Source: Cecembia calidifontis
Lineage (GTDB): Bacteria; Bacteroidota; Bacteroidia; Cytophagales; Cyclobacteriaceae
Length of the DNA: 64,000 nt
NCBI RefSeq assembly: GCF_004216715.1
Contig: NZ_SGXG01000001.1
Span: 1,488,001-1,552,000 of the forward strand
Direction: 5' to 3'
Shown here: one piece after another, positions 9,201 to 17,274 of the stretch
Position numbering within the stretch: the first letter of the stretch is position 1
Layout: every line of letters begins with the position of its first letter
Notes under the pieces: generated by a model
What the model was told of the DNA's origin: nothing
The model's input: the letters and a program-made list of their open reading frames with translations, nothing else
The model's database searches: none
Program-made: the position numbers and the translations under genes

Positions 9201-10427
9201 TTATATCAACTGCTTCAAAGCAATTTCCAAAGAGGCCTGAGCGATCTTGGTTTTACCTGGATTTTTCTCGTAGGTAGTTTTCATGGCCTTGGCTATAGTA
9301 TGACTGACATCATTGAAAATGGCATCATCGGTATCCACTGCCTCATCCGACATCAGGTAAGCAAAGACCCTTGCCATGCCACAATTGGCAATAAAATCAG
9401 GGATCACAGACACCTGCTCATCGGTCCATAAGCCAATAGGTCCCAAGAAAATCTCAGGATCGGCAAAAGGCACATTGGCACCACAGGAGATTACTTCCAG
9501 GCCGGTTTTTACCATCCTTTCTGCCTGGTCTTTGGTAATCAGACGGGAAGCTGCAGCTGGGATAAAGATCTCTCCAGGAAGGTCCCAGATTCTTTCATTG
9601 ATTTCCTCAAATGGGATCAGGTTGTCCGCTACCAGTTTATTGCCTTCCCTTTTCAGGAACAGCTCTCTGATTTCATCCAAGGTAAATCCTTCCTCATGAA
9701 TGAGTCCACCTACCCTGTCTATAATCCCAACAATTTTAACACCTTCTACCGCAAGGAAGCAGGCAGCCGCTGCACCTACATTGCCCCATCCTTGGATGAT
9801 GGCACGCTTGCCTTTCAGTTGGCCACCCCAGATCTCATAATAATGCCTCACGGCTTCGGCTACACCATAGCCGGTGATCATATCCGCTACGGTGTATTTC
9901 TTAGGCCCGTTTGGTGTGTAAGTAGGATCTTCCAAAACCTTGGAAACACCCTGTCTCAACTGTCCTATTTTTCTTATTTTTTGGGGTTCTGTGGCATTGA
10001 AATGTCCATTGACGATACCTTCCTGCGGATGCCAAAGTCCATAAGATTCTGTAATCGGGATGACCTGATGGATTTCATCCACGTTGAGGTCACCGCCTGT
10101 GCCATAATAATTCTTAAGAAGCGGCATGACTGCCTTGTACCATCTTTTCAGAACTTCTTCTTTTCTGGGATCATTGGGATCAAAATTGATACCCGATTTG
10201 GCGCCGCCTATAGCAGGTCCTGACACGGTAAATTTCACCTCCATAGTCTTGGCCAGGGATTCCACTTCCCTTTTGTCCAGCCCTTTTCTCATTCGGGTTC
10301 CGCCCCCGGCTGCTCCGCCTCGCAGGGAATTGATGACCACCCAGCCTTCTGCCTCTGATTCGCTATCGCTCCACTCAAATACAATTTCTGGCTGCTGGTT
10401 CTCAAATTTTTTGAGTAACTCTTTCAT
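9201..10427 (-). CDS. Glu/Leu/Phe/Val dehydrogenase family protein
   Basis: A 408-residue NAD(P)-dependent oxidative deaminase. The dimerisation/catalytic domain (1-180) carries the catalytic Lys in GPAIGGAKSGINFDP (K77) and the conserved Asp in GGDLNVDE (D113). The Rossmann domain (about 180-370) has GWGNVGAAAA at about 213-222, followed by the acidic residue in GIIDRVGG. Such enzymes convert glutamate or branched/aromatic amino acids to 2-oxo acids plus ammonia. Substrate cannot be assigned from sequence alone; the length is closer to the Glu-dehydrogenase group than to short Leu dehydrogenases. Monocistronic with its own terminator. Confidence 0.88.
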   Translation of the reverse strand: MKELLKKFENQQPEIVFEWSDSESEAEGWVVINSLRGGAAGGGTRMRKGLDKREVESLAKTMEVKFTVSGPAIGGAKSGINFDPNDPRKEEVLKRWYKAVMPLLKNYYGTGGDLNVDEIHQVIPITESYGLWHPQEGIVNGHFNATEPQKIRKIGQLRQGVSKVLEDPTYTPNGPKKYTVADMITGYGVAEAVRHYYEIWGGQLKGKRAIIQGWGNVGAAAACFLAVEGVKIVGIIDRVGGLIHEEGFTLDEIRELFLKREGNKLVADNLIPFEEINERIWDLPGEIFIPAAASRLITKDQAERMVKTGLEVISCGANVPFADPEIFLGPIGLWTDEQVSVIPDFIANCGMARVFAYLMSDEAVDTDDAIFNDVSHTIAKAMKTTYEKNPGKTKIAQASLEIALKQLI

Positions 10428-10489
10428 GTTGAATATTTGGGTTTACAGGGGCAAAAATAGAAAATAAAACCAATCTAAAAGCAAGATTG

Positions 10490-11566
10490 TCAAAGACCAT
10501 ATACCACACCGCCACAATTATCCCTGGATGCTCCTGTTACCGTATAAAGACAATTGTTTTCACCTCTTAGACGAAGTACACCCAAAAAGGCAAAAATCAA
10601 TGCCTCCTTATAGTTAATGAGGGATTTTGGGGCCGGAATAATTTCAAATGCCCTGCCCAAGGTCTTTTCAAGGATTTCCATGAAATACAAATTGAAAGCA
10701 CCGCCACCTGTAACCAGGACTTTGGCAATGCTCTTTTCAAGAGGCCTTACCGAATTTTTGATCTGAAAAGCATAATGCTGGACCAAAGTGTGCAGGATAT
10801 CTTCCGGCCTGTAGGCTTGTTCCTGAAGAATGGCTAAAAACTGATCCATGTCTTCCCTTCCCAAGGACTTGGAACCCTGAATGTCATAAAACCGGATTTG
10901 ATTGAGTTGCTCCAAAACCTCCGGGATCAATCTCCCCGATCTGGCAAGATTTCCATCTTCATCATAGGCTTTGCCTTTTAAACCGGCAAAATGGTTGAGC
11001 AGCAGGTTAAAAGGGCAGATGTCAAATGCCAACCTGATGCCTGAGTATTCCATAGATACATTGGCTATCCCTCCCAGATTGATGCAATAATCAAATTCTC
11101 CAAACAAAAGGCGGTCCCCAATGGGCACCAAAGGTGCGCCCTGACCCCCAAGCTGCACATCCAGCATCCTGAAGTCATTGATGACAGGCAGGCCACAGGC
11201 TTTATGCAATGCCCAGCCATTTCCGATCTGTAAGGTAAGCCTCTTGTCAGGCTGATGGAATACGGTATGGCCATGGGAGGCCACCGCATCTATTTTCAAT
11301 TGGTGTTTGCCGAAAAAAAACCGGACCTGTTCTCCCATCCATTTTCCAAAAGATACATCGAGAAGGCTTAAGTCCAATCCGCTCAATTCATGGGCCTGCA
11401 TCAGATTTTTGGCCAAAGATTCAGGAAAAGCTATGGTCTCATATAGGTGCAGTCGATAGCTCCATTTCCCGCTGTCAAGCTGAAAGTCACAATAGGCAAT
11501 ATCCAAACCATCACCTGAGGTGCCTGACATAAGTCCTATCATTTTGTAGGAAGAGCGCTTGTCCAT
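10490..11566 (-). CDS. anmK: Anhydro-N-acetylmuramic acid kinase
   Basis: A 358-residue ASKHA-fold kinase that hydrolyses the anhydro ring of 1,6-anhydro-MurNAc and phosphorylates it to MurNAc-6-phosphate, a step of cell-wall recycling in the cytoplasm. The family signature GLMSGTSGDGLD is at residues 11-22. Other marks are INLGGIANVSM, FDICPFNLLLN and VTGGGAFNLYFMEIL. The length is normal. It is divergently transcribed from coaX with about 108 bp between them, which must hold both promoters. Confidence 0.95.
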   Translation of the reverse strand: MDKRSSYKMIGLMSGTSGDGLDIAYCDFQLDSGKWSYRLHLYETIAFPESLAKNLMQAHELSGLDLSLLDVSFGKWMGEQVRFFFGKHQLKIDAVASHGHTVFHQPDKRLTLQIGNGWALHKACGLPVINDFRMLDVQLGGQGAPLVPIGDRLLFGEFDYCINLGGIANVSMEYSGIRLAFDICPFNLLLNHFAGLKGKAYDEDGNLARSGRLIPEVLEQLNQIRFYDIQGSKSLGREDMDQFLAILQEQAYRPEDILHTLVQHYAFQIKNSVRPLEKSIAKVLVTGGGAFNLYFMEILEKTLGRAFEIIPAPKSLINYKEALIFAFLGVLRLRGENNCLYTVTGASRDNCGGVVYGL

Positions 11567-11674
11567 GGGTTAAATTTTGTTAAATAATCAGGGCTAAAGT
11601 TAAATTTATTTTATTCAAAAAGCGCGCTGTTTGAATTTCAGTAATTTCGTAGCGAATAAATATATGTAAAGTAA

Positions 11675-12412
11675 TTGTTGAGGGACTTGAAACAATTTGT
11701 GGTGGATATTGGCAATACCAGAGTCAAGACGGCCCAGTTTGAAGGGGAGCGATTGATCCACGAGACCTATTTTGAGGAGATGCCATCTTTCTTGGAATAT
11801 GCAGCTACATTAGTGTTTGACCATGCCATCATCAGTTCGGTGACACTTGGGGAAGAGGAATTAAAGAAATTGCTTGGTTTTGAGTTTATTTTCCTGAGCA
11901 AAAGTACCTTGGTGCCCATCAAAAATCTCTATGCTACACCCGAAACGCTTGGCGTGGACAGAAAGGCTGCTGCAATAGGAGCCAGATGTATATTTGAAAA
12001 AGGCCCACTTTTGGCAATTGACCTGGGAAGCTGTATCACTTATGAGTTTTTGGATGAGGAGGACCGTTACTTTGGCGGGGCGATTTCTCCGGGACTTCAA
12101 ATGCGCTTCAGGGCCATGCACCAACAGACAGCAAGGTTGCCTTTGGTAAACCTGATATGGGGAGAAAAGCCCGAGCTTATCGGAAATTCCACCGAAAAGG
12201 GAATGAAAAGCGGCGTGTATTATGGTATCCTGCACGAGATGCAAGGATTTATTTCGGAATATCAGGGCAAATATCCTGGTTTGAGGGTCATTATTTGTGG
12301 AGGTGATTCAAAAATTTTTGAAAGCTTAACAAAAGACCACATATTTGTAATCCCTAATTTGGTCCTTTATGGCCTAAACAGAATATTAACTTACAATGTC
12401 AATCTCCAATAG
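11675..12412 (+). CDS. coaX: Type III pantothenate kinase
   Basis: CoaX catalyses the first step of coenzyme A synthesis, pantothenate to 4'-phosphopantothenate. The N-terminal VVDIGNTRVKTAQFEG is the ATP/phosphate motif of the ASKHA fold. AIDLGSCITYEFLD and GGAISPGLQMRFRAMHQQTA are the second and third family motifs. No ATG precedes the motif. Candidate starts are TTG at 11675, 11678 or 11687; 11675 is taken as the longest and is uncertain. The 3' end overlaps the next gene by 17 bp, suggesting an operon. Confidence 0.92.
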   Translation: MLRDLKQFVVDIGNTRVKTAQFEGERLIHETYFEEMPSFLEYAATLVFDHAIISSVTLGEEELKKLLGFEFIFLSKSTLVPIKNLYATPETLGVDRKAAAIGARCIFEKGPLLAIDLGSCITYEFLDEEDRYFGGAISPGLQMRFRAMHQQTARLPLVNLIWGEKPELIGNSTEKGMKSGVYYGILHEMQGFISEYQGKYPGLRVIICGGDSKIFESLTKDHIFVIPNLVLYGLNRILTYNVNLQ

Positions 12413-13679
12413 GCTGAAATTCCTCGGCACACTTTGTGTCTTCTTTATATTTTCCGAATCATTTTCCCAATCGAGTGTTTCCACTTACAGTGCATTGGGT
12501 ATAGGTAATTTTAATAATGGCGGGCTGACCCAAAACCGTGGCATGGGAGGCACTGGGATAAGTTTTGGTACAGGATGGGGGCTCAATTACATGAACCCAG
12601 CTCTGACTACCAGGAATACGATCTTCAACTTTCAGGCGGCATTTAACTACTCCCGTATCAATGCCCAAAATGCCAATGATTCAGAAGCGCTTGACGGAGG
12701 AGGACTTTCCTATGTCGGGGTTTCCCTACCTGTTATATCTGGTAAAAGGACCATAGGTTTGGGATTGAACCAGCTTACCAGTGTCAATTACAATATTTTG
12801 GTAAGGGGTCAGGTAACCAATTCCAATCTGGGTTCACTGAACAGGATAGATGGAGACGGTGGTGTTTCAGAAGCCTACCTTTCTACCGGATTCCTGGTGG
12901 CAAAAAACCTAAGTTTAGGAGTTCATGGCTCTTATTTGTTTGGATCCACCATCAGGACCAACCAACTTTCCCTATTGGGTGAGGATGGTTTGCCTACCGG
13001 TATTTCTTCGGAATTTTACCAGAGGTTTACCGTATCTGATGTGGCTTTCAAACTGGGAGGTCATTACTTTTTCAAGATTGGGGACAAAAGCAACCTGCAT
13101 TTGGGTGCCATTTATCAGGCCTATGGAAATATTAATGGAAAAGAATTTGCGAAGGTTGGGGATTTTGGCCAAGCTAGCAGGCCCGGCGGTGAAGGAGATG
13201 TCATTAGGGACAATGAAAGGGTATCAGTTTATGTTCCTACCAATATCGGATATGGGATAACCTACGAAAAAATTAATAAATTTGTAGTAGGCCTGGATAT
13301 TCAGCAGCAGCCTTTGAGTCAGTACAGAAATCTTGAAGGAAATTCAGGGGATTTGGGTGATTCTTACCGTGTTGGATTAGGGGTTCAGCTTGCTCCTGAT
13401 TTTTCTGCGGTGGACAATCTCTTCAAAAGAATCACTTATAGATTTGGTGGCGCCTACGAACAAACTCCTTTTGTTGTAGCCAATACACAGATCAGAGATA
13501 TTGGCATCAATTTTGGAGGATCAGTTCCTGTAAACAGTTTGTCGTTAGCAAACTTCGCCATACAGCTGGGAACCCGCGGTACCACAGACAATGGATTGAT
13601 CAGAGAAAACTATGTCAATTTCAGCTTAGGATTTTCTCTCAACGATAACACATGGTTTTACAAACGAGTATTTGAATAA
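12396..13679 (+). CDS. Outer-membrane beta-barrel protein
   Basis: A 427-residue protein with a signal peptide (about 1-24, ending SESFSQ) and repeated amphipathic beta strands ending in aromatic residues. The early region SALGIGNFNNGGLTQNRGMG and the next segment GLNYMNPALTTRN resemble the FadL/PorV-like OmpP1 type of Bacteroidota (mature N-terminus, NPA motif). It probably forms a long barrel in the outer membrane. Substrate unknown. It overlaps coaX by 17 bp and is followed 11 bp later by the TPR gene, so the three probably form one transcript. Confidence 0.7.
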   Translation: MSISNRLKFLGTLCVFFIFSESFSQSSVSTYSALGIGNFNNGGLTQNRGMGGTGISFGTGWGLNYMNPALTTRNTIFNFQAAFNYSRINAQNANDSEALDGGGLSYVGVSLPVISGKRTIGLGLNQLTSVNYNILVRGQVTNSNLGSLNRIDGDGGVSEAYLSTGFLVAKNLSLGVHGSYLFGSTIRTNQLSLLGEDGLPTGISSEFYQRFTVSDVAFKLGGHYFFKIGDKSNLHLGAIYQAYGNINGKEFAKVGDFGQASRPGGEGDVIRDNERVSVYVPTNIGYGITYEKINKFVVGLDIQQQPLSQYRNLEGNSGDLGDSYRVGLGVQLAPDFSAVDNLFKRITYRFGGAYEQTPFVVANTQIRDIGINFGGSVPVNSLSLANFAIQLGTRGTTDNGLIRENYVNFSLGFSLNDNTWFYKRVFE

Positions 13680-13690
13680 ATTTAACGGAC

Positions 13691-14992
13691 ATGAAAGTTA
13701 AAAATGTACTAGCCGGGTTGCTTACCCTTTTAGTAGCGGGTTATGCTCAAGCCCAAGATGGTTGGAAGTGGCCTTCCGACCCAGCTAAAGAAGCTAAAGC
13801 GAGGGAGTATAATGCTGCCTACGTGGATTACATGAAGTCAGAACAATTTGTGGAGGCGACCAGGCCTTTGCATTGGCTACTGGTCAATGCGCCTGACCTG
13901 AACGAGTCCATTTATATCAATGGGGTTACCGTTTACAATGGCGCTGCTGTTGGAGCTAGTGATCCTGCCCAGAAAAGGGTTTACCAGGATTCAGTGATGA
14001 AAATCTATGACCTGAGAAAGCAGTACTTCGATAATGAAAATAGGTGGATTGAAAATAAAGCTTACTACGGGTATCAGTACTTCAGAGATGATAAAACCAA
14101 ACTGGCAGAAGCTGTAAGTTTTTATGAAAGAGCTTTTGAAGTAAATGGAAGCATCAATCCTGCTTATACCGCAGCTTACTTTGATTTGGTGAGAAGACAC
14201 TATCTATTGAACAAAGCTTACACTCCTGAGCAGGTATTGGCTATCCATGATAAAATATCCAAACTGCTTGAAGAAGCTGAAGCCAAAGGTACGGATGTGA
14301 GTACTCCTAAATCCAACGTAGAGACCTTATTGATCGCTATGGAATTGATCAACTGTGATTTCATCGAAAACACTTTGGGGCCTAAACTGAAGGCAGATCC
14401 TTCCAATTTGGTTTTGGCGCAGCAGATATTCAAATACTCTGTACAGTATAAGTGCCTTGGATCCAATTCCTTCCTTACTGCATTGGAAATCATAGACTCT
14501 GATAAACCTACTTTCTCTACTTCTCAGGTAAGAGCAATGAGGTATATGCAGAACAGAGAGTATGAAAAAGCGCAGCCAGTATTGGAAAAAGCGCTGACTT
14601 TGGCAGAAAATGACAAACAAAAAGCAGATGTTCAGTTGGACTTGGCTAAAGTTCATGCCCAGTTGGGAAGGAAGTCTGCCGCAAGATCTGCTGCCCAGGA
14701 GGCTGCCAGATTGGACTCTGAAAAGGCTTCTGAAGCTTATACTTTGATCGGGTACCTGTATATGGGTGCATTCAATGATTGTAAAGGTGGAGAAAGTAGA
14801 GCAAAGGACTACTCGGTGTTTATCGCTGCGTACAATGCCTTCCAAAGGGCTGGTAACAGTGAGGGAATGAGGGAAGCCAGATCCAGATTCCCATCCAAGG
14901 AAGAACTTTTCACAGAAGGCAGGCAGGCAGGTGAAAGTATCAACACAGGATGCTGGGTAGGTGAGACCGTAACCTTAGCTACAAGAGATTGA
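13691..14992 (+). CDS. Periplasmic TPR-repeat protein
   Basis: A 433-residue protein with a signal peptide (ends GYAQAQ, about residue 22). Helical repeats of TPR type follow, seen in KLAEAVSFYERAFEVNGSIN (about 135) and, clearest, EYEKAQPVLEKALTLAENDK and ADVQLDLAKVHAQLGRKSAA (about 290-340). It probably scaffolds protein contacts in the periplasm, perhaps with the preceding outer-membrane protein 11 bp upstream. No enzymatic motif seen. A strong terminator follows. Confidence 0.75.
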   Translation: MKVKNVLAGLLTLLVAGYAQAQDGWKWPSDPAKEAKAREYNAAYVDYMKSEQFVEATRPLHWLLVNAPDLNESIYINGVTVYNGAAVGASDPAQKRVYQDSVMKIYDLRKQYFDNENRWIENKAYYGYQYFRDDKTKLAEAVSFYERAFEVNGSINPAYTAAYFDLVRRHYLLNKAYTPEQVLAIHDKISKLLEEAEAKGTDVSTPKSNVETLLIAMELINCDFIENTLGPKLKADPSNLVLAQQIFKYSVQYKCLGSNSFLTALEIIDSDKPTFSTSQVRAMRYMQNREYEKAQPVLEKALTLAENDKQKADVQLDLAKVHAQLGRKSAARSAAQEAARLDSEKASEAYTLIGYLYMGAFNDCKGGESRAKDYSVFIAAYNAFQRAGNSEGMREARSRFPSKEELFTEGRQAGESINTGCWVGETVTLATRD

Positions 14993-15017
14993 TCCAAATA
15001 TTGATTTGTAAATAGGA

Positions 15018-15044
15018 AAGGCAGCCTTTGGGCTGCCTTTTTTA
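15018..15044 (+). terminator. Rho-independent terminator after the TPR gene
   Basis: AAAGGCAGCC, loop TTTG, GGCTGCC and a run of six T: a near-perfect intrinsic terminator closing the coaX-OMP-TPR cluster. Confidence 0.93.
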
Positions 15045-15144
15045 TTGTCTTTGGACTCTTCTTTATGTCCATTTGGACAGGATACAAGGAGCCCTAATAC
15101 GTAAATCGGGTTGAGTGGACACATAGGGGTAAAAAAACTTTTGA

Positions 15145-15152
15145 TATCTTTG
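15145..15152 (+). promoter_or_regulatory. Bacteroidota -7 promoter box of lptC
   Basis: TATCTTTG matches the Bacteroidota consensus TAnnTTTG and lies only five bases before the lptC ATG, so the transcript would be leaderless or nearly so. A good -33 TTTG box at the usual distance is not evident. Confidence 0.5.
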
Positions 15153-15157
15153 CAAAA

Positions 15158-15703
15158 ATGAAACAATTGCCACACTTGATTATTGGTCTTTTTTTCATCC
15201 TTCATCTGATGTCCTGTGGGACTGAGGTGGATAGTAGCATGTTTGAGAGGTACACAGGTCCGATCAGCACCGCTTATGACATTGACCTCTATCACAGTGA
15301 TTCGGCCATTGTAAGAACGCATCTGAAGTCTAAAAAACAAATGGAATTTGAATCCGGTGACCTGGAGTTTCCTGAGGGGATAGAAATTGTTTTTTTCGAC
15401 AAGGAGGGAAATGTGACTACCACGATGAGGGCAGATAAGGGCTTTTACAGCCGAACCAGCAACCTGTACAGAGGAGAGGGAGATGTGAAGGTCAAAAACC
15501 TTGAAAAAGACCAAAGCCTTTCTTCAGAAGAATTGTTTTGGGATCCCAATACCAAAAAAATTTATACAGAAAAGTTTGTCACGATTCAGGAAAGGGAAAC
15601 TATCTTTAACGGAACGGGTATGGAAGCTGATGAGGGTTTTAATGAATACAAACTCTTTAAGGTGACGAACAGCAGAACCATTTTACCTGGTGAATCACTC
15701 TAA
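15158..15703 (+). CDS. lptC: LPS export ABC transporter periplasmic protein LptC
   Basis: A 181-residue lipoprotein version of LptC. The signal peptide ends in the lipobox LMSCGTE (Cys about residue 20). The OstA/LptC-type repeated strands include IEIVFFDKEGNVTTTMRADK and YRGEGDVKVKNLEKDQSLSS. LptC couples the LptBFG extractor to the LptA bridge that carries LPS across the periplasm. Bacteroidota LptC is often a lipoprotein. It heads a tight three-gene unit (next ATG one base after its stop). Confidence 0.88.
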   Translation: MKQLPHLIIGLFFILHLMSCGTEVDSSMFERYTGPISTAYDIDLYHSDSAIVRTHLKSKKQMEFESGDLEFPEGIEIVFFDKEGNVTTTMRADKGFYSRTSNLYRGEGDVKVKNLEKDQSLSSEELFWDPNTKKIYTEKFVTIQERETIFNGTGMEADEGFNEYKLFKVTNSRTILPGESL

Positions 15704-15704
15704 A

Positions 15705-15914
15705 ATGAAAGCAAGCGATATAATATTACTTTCACTCTCGGCAGCCTTTGTCATCATCGGGACACATCAGACCATTACCAATGGTATTGTGGCTTCCTAC
15801 CCCATTTTTATGTTGGCGGTGGTTTTTTTGTTTTGGTACAAATTCAGACAAAACCAAAGGACAGGCCAAGAAGAGGATCCTGATAAGTCAGACCTAAAAC
15901 GGAAAAGAAAATAA
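15705..15914 (+). CDS. Small two-TM membrane protein
   Basis: A 69-residue protein from the ATG at 15705 (MKASDIILLSLSAAF), one base after the lptC stop. Two membrane segments (about residues 5-22 and 32-48) are followed by a basic tail (KSDLKRKRK). Small proteins of this type occur between lptC and CNNM-family genes in related bacteria (recollection, not checked). Function unknown. Its stop overlaps the next ATG (TAATG), so translation is probably coupled. A GTG at 15690 would overlap lptC and is less likely. Confidence 0.7.
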   Translation: MKASDIILLSLSAAFVIIGTHQTITNGIVASYPIFMLAVVFLFWYKFRQNQRTGQEEDPDKSDLKRKRK

Positions 15915-17200
15915 TGGAAACAGACTATTTGCTTTATGTGGTCATCACCTTGCTGTTTTCCGCTTTTTTTTCGGGGGTAGAGATCGCATTTGTCTCCGCC
16001 AATAAATTACACATCGAGCTTCAGAATAAGCAGGGGCTCCTTTCCGGCAGGATTCTGTCCAATTTTCTCCAAAAACCAGGTCAGTTCATCGGTACCACCC
16101 TGATCGGGAATACCATAGCACTGGTGCTTTACGGCATCTTTATGGCCAATCTGCTGGAACCTTGGATAGCGGCATGGTTACCGTACAATCTGGTAAATCA
16201 GGCCAGTATCATGATCATTCAGACAGTCCTTTCCACCATCCTGGTCTTGGTGACTGCTGAGTTTCTGCCAAAAAGTATTTTTTTGCTCAACCCCAACAGA
16301 TTGCTTTCAGCCCTTTCTGTACCCTTTCAGGTGATCTATTACCTGATGTATCCGATCGTATGGCTGGTTGTGGGATTGTCCCGCTTCTTTATTACCAAAG
16401 TGCTGGGATTAGATTACAGTGAAGACAAACCTGTTTTCAAAGTCACCGACCTGAACAGCTTCATAAAAAATAACCTACAGCATAGCAGTCAGGATGTCAA
16501 AGTCGAAATAGACACCAAGATTTTTGACAATGCAGTAGAGTTCAAGACCATCAGGATACGGGAATGTATGGTGCCCAGGACGGATATCGTAGCCGTGGAT
16601 GTAGAAGACAGCATTGAGGATCTGAAGCAGGTATTTGCAGAGAGCGGACATTCCAAAATCATCGTCTATGAAGACTCCATTGATGATGTGATCGGTTATT
16701 GCCACCAGTTGGAGCTTTTCAAAAAACCCAAAAAGATCAGGGATATCCTTACCCCCATCATCATTGTGCCCGAATCTGCCCTAGCCAATGAGCTTTTGAT
16801 CCAATTTATCAAAGAAAGAAAAAGTCTGGCTTTGGTAGTGGATGAATTCGGCGGGACCAGCGGCATAGTGAGTATGGAAGATATCATCGAGGAGATTTTT
16901 GGGGAGATTCAGGATGAATACGATACAGATGACCTGACGGAGCAGAAGATTTCGGAAAATGAATACCTGATCAGTGCCCGTCATGAAATCGACTATCTGA
17001 ATGAGAAATACGGATGGGAACTTCCCTATGGGGAATTCGAAACTTTAGCAGGTTTTATACTCTCATTGACAGAAGACATACCCCAAAAAGGACAGAGTAT
17101 CACCTTTGGGAATCTGACTTTTACTATCGTGGCAAAGCAGGATCACCGCATAGAAACCCTAAAAGTGAAGCACAATCCTGCCCTTAATCCGAATAAGTGA
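15914..17200 (+). CDS. CNNM/CorC-type transporter (hemolysin family)
   Basis: A 428-residue inner-membrane protein. The DUF21/CNNM membrane domain spans about 1-190 (SAFFSGVEIAFVSANKLHIE is its signature). A CBS pair spans about 200-330 (ECMVPRTDIVAVDVED and LALVVDEFGGTSGIVSMED). A CorC_HlyC domain spans about 345-420. Family members move or regulate Mg2+/Na+/Co2+. The related gliding protein GldE has the same architecture, but nothing here argues for that role. Start ATG overlaps the upstream stop. Confidence 0.88.
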   Translation: METDYLLYVVITLLFSAFFSGVEIAFVSANKLHIELQNKQGLLSGRILSNFLQKPGQFIGTTLIGNTIALVLYGIFMANLLEPWIAAWLPYNLVNQASIMIIQTVLSTILVLVTAEFLPKSIFLLNPNRLLSALSVPFQVIYYLMYPIVWLVVGLSRFFITKVLGLDYSEDKPVFKVTDLNSFIKNNLQHSSQDVKVEIDTKIFDNAVEFKTIRIRECMVPRTDIVAVDVEDSIEDLKQVFAESGHSKIIVYEDSIDDVIGYCHQLELFKKPKKIRDILTPIIIVPESALANELLIQFIKERKSLALVVDEFGGTSGIVSMEDIIEEIFGEIQDEYDTDDLTEQKISENEYLISARHEIDYLNEKYGWELPYGEFETLAGFILSLTEDIPQKGQSITFGNLTFTIVAKQDHRIETLKVKHNPALNPNK

Positions 17201-17274
17201 TTTATTGACAGTCATATTATTTTGAATTTAGCCTTAGATGTAATTATTTTGCGGCACTTCAAAAATCCAGTAGA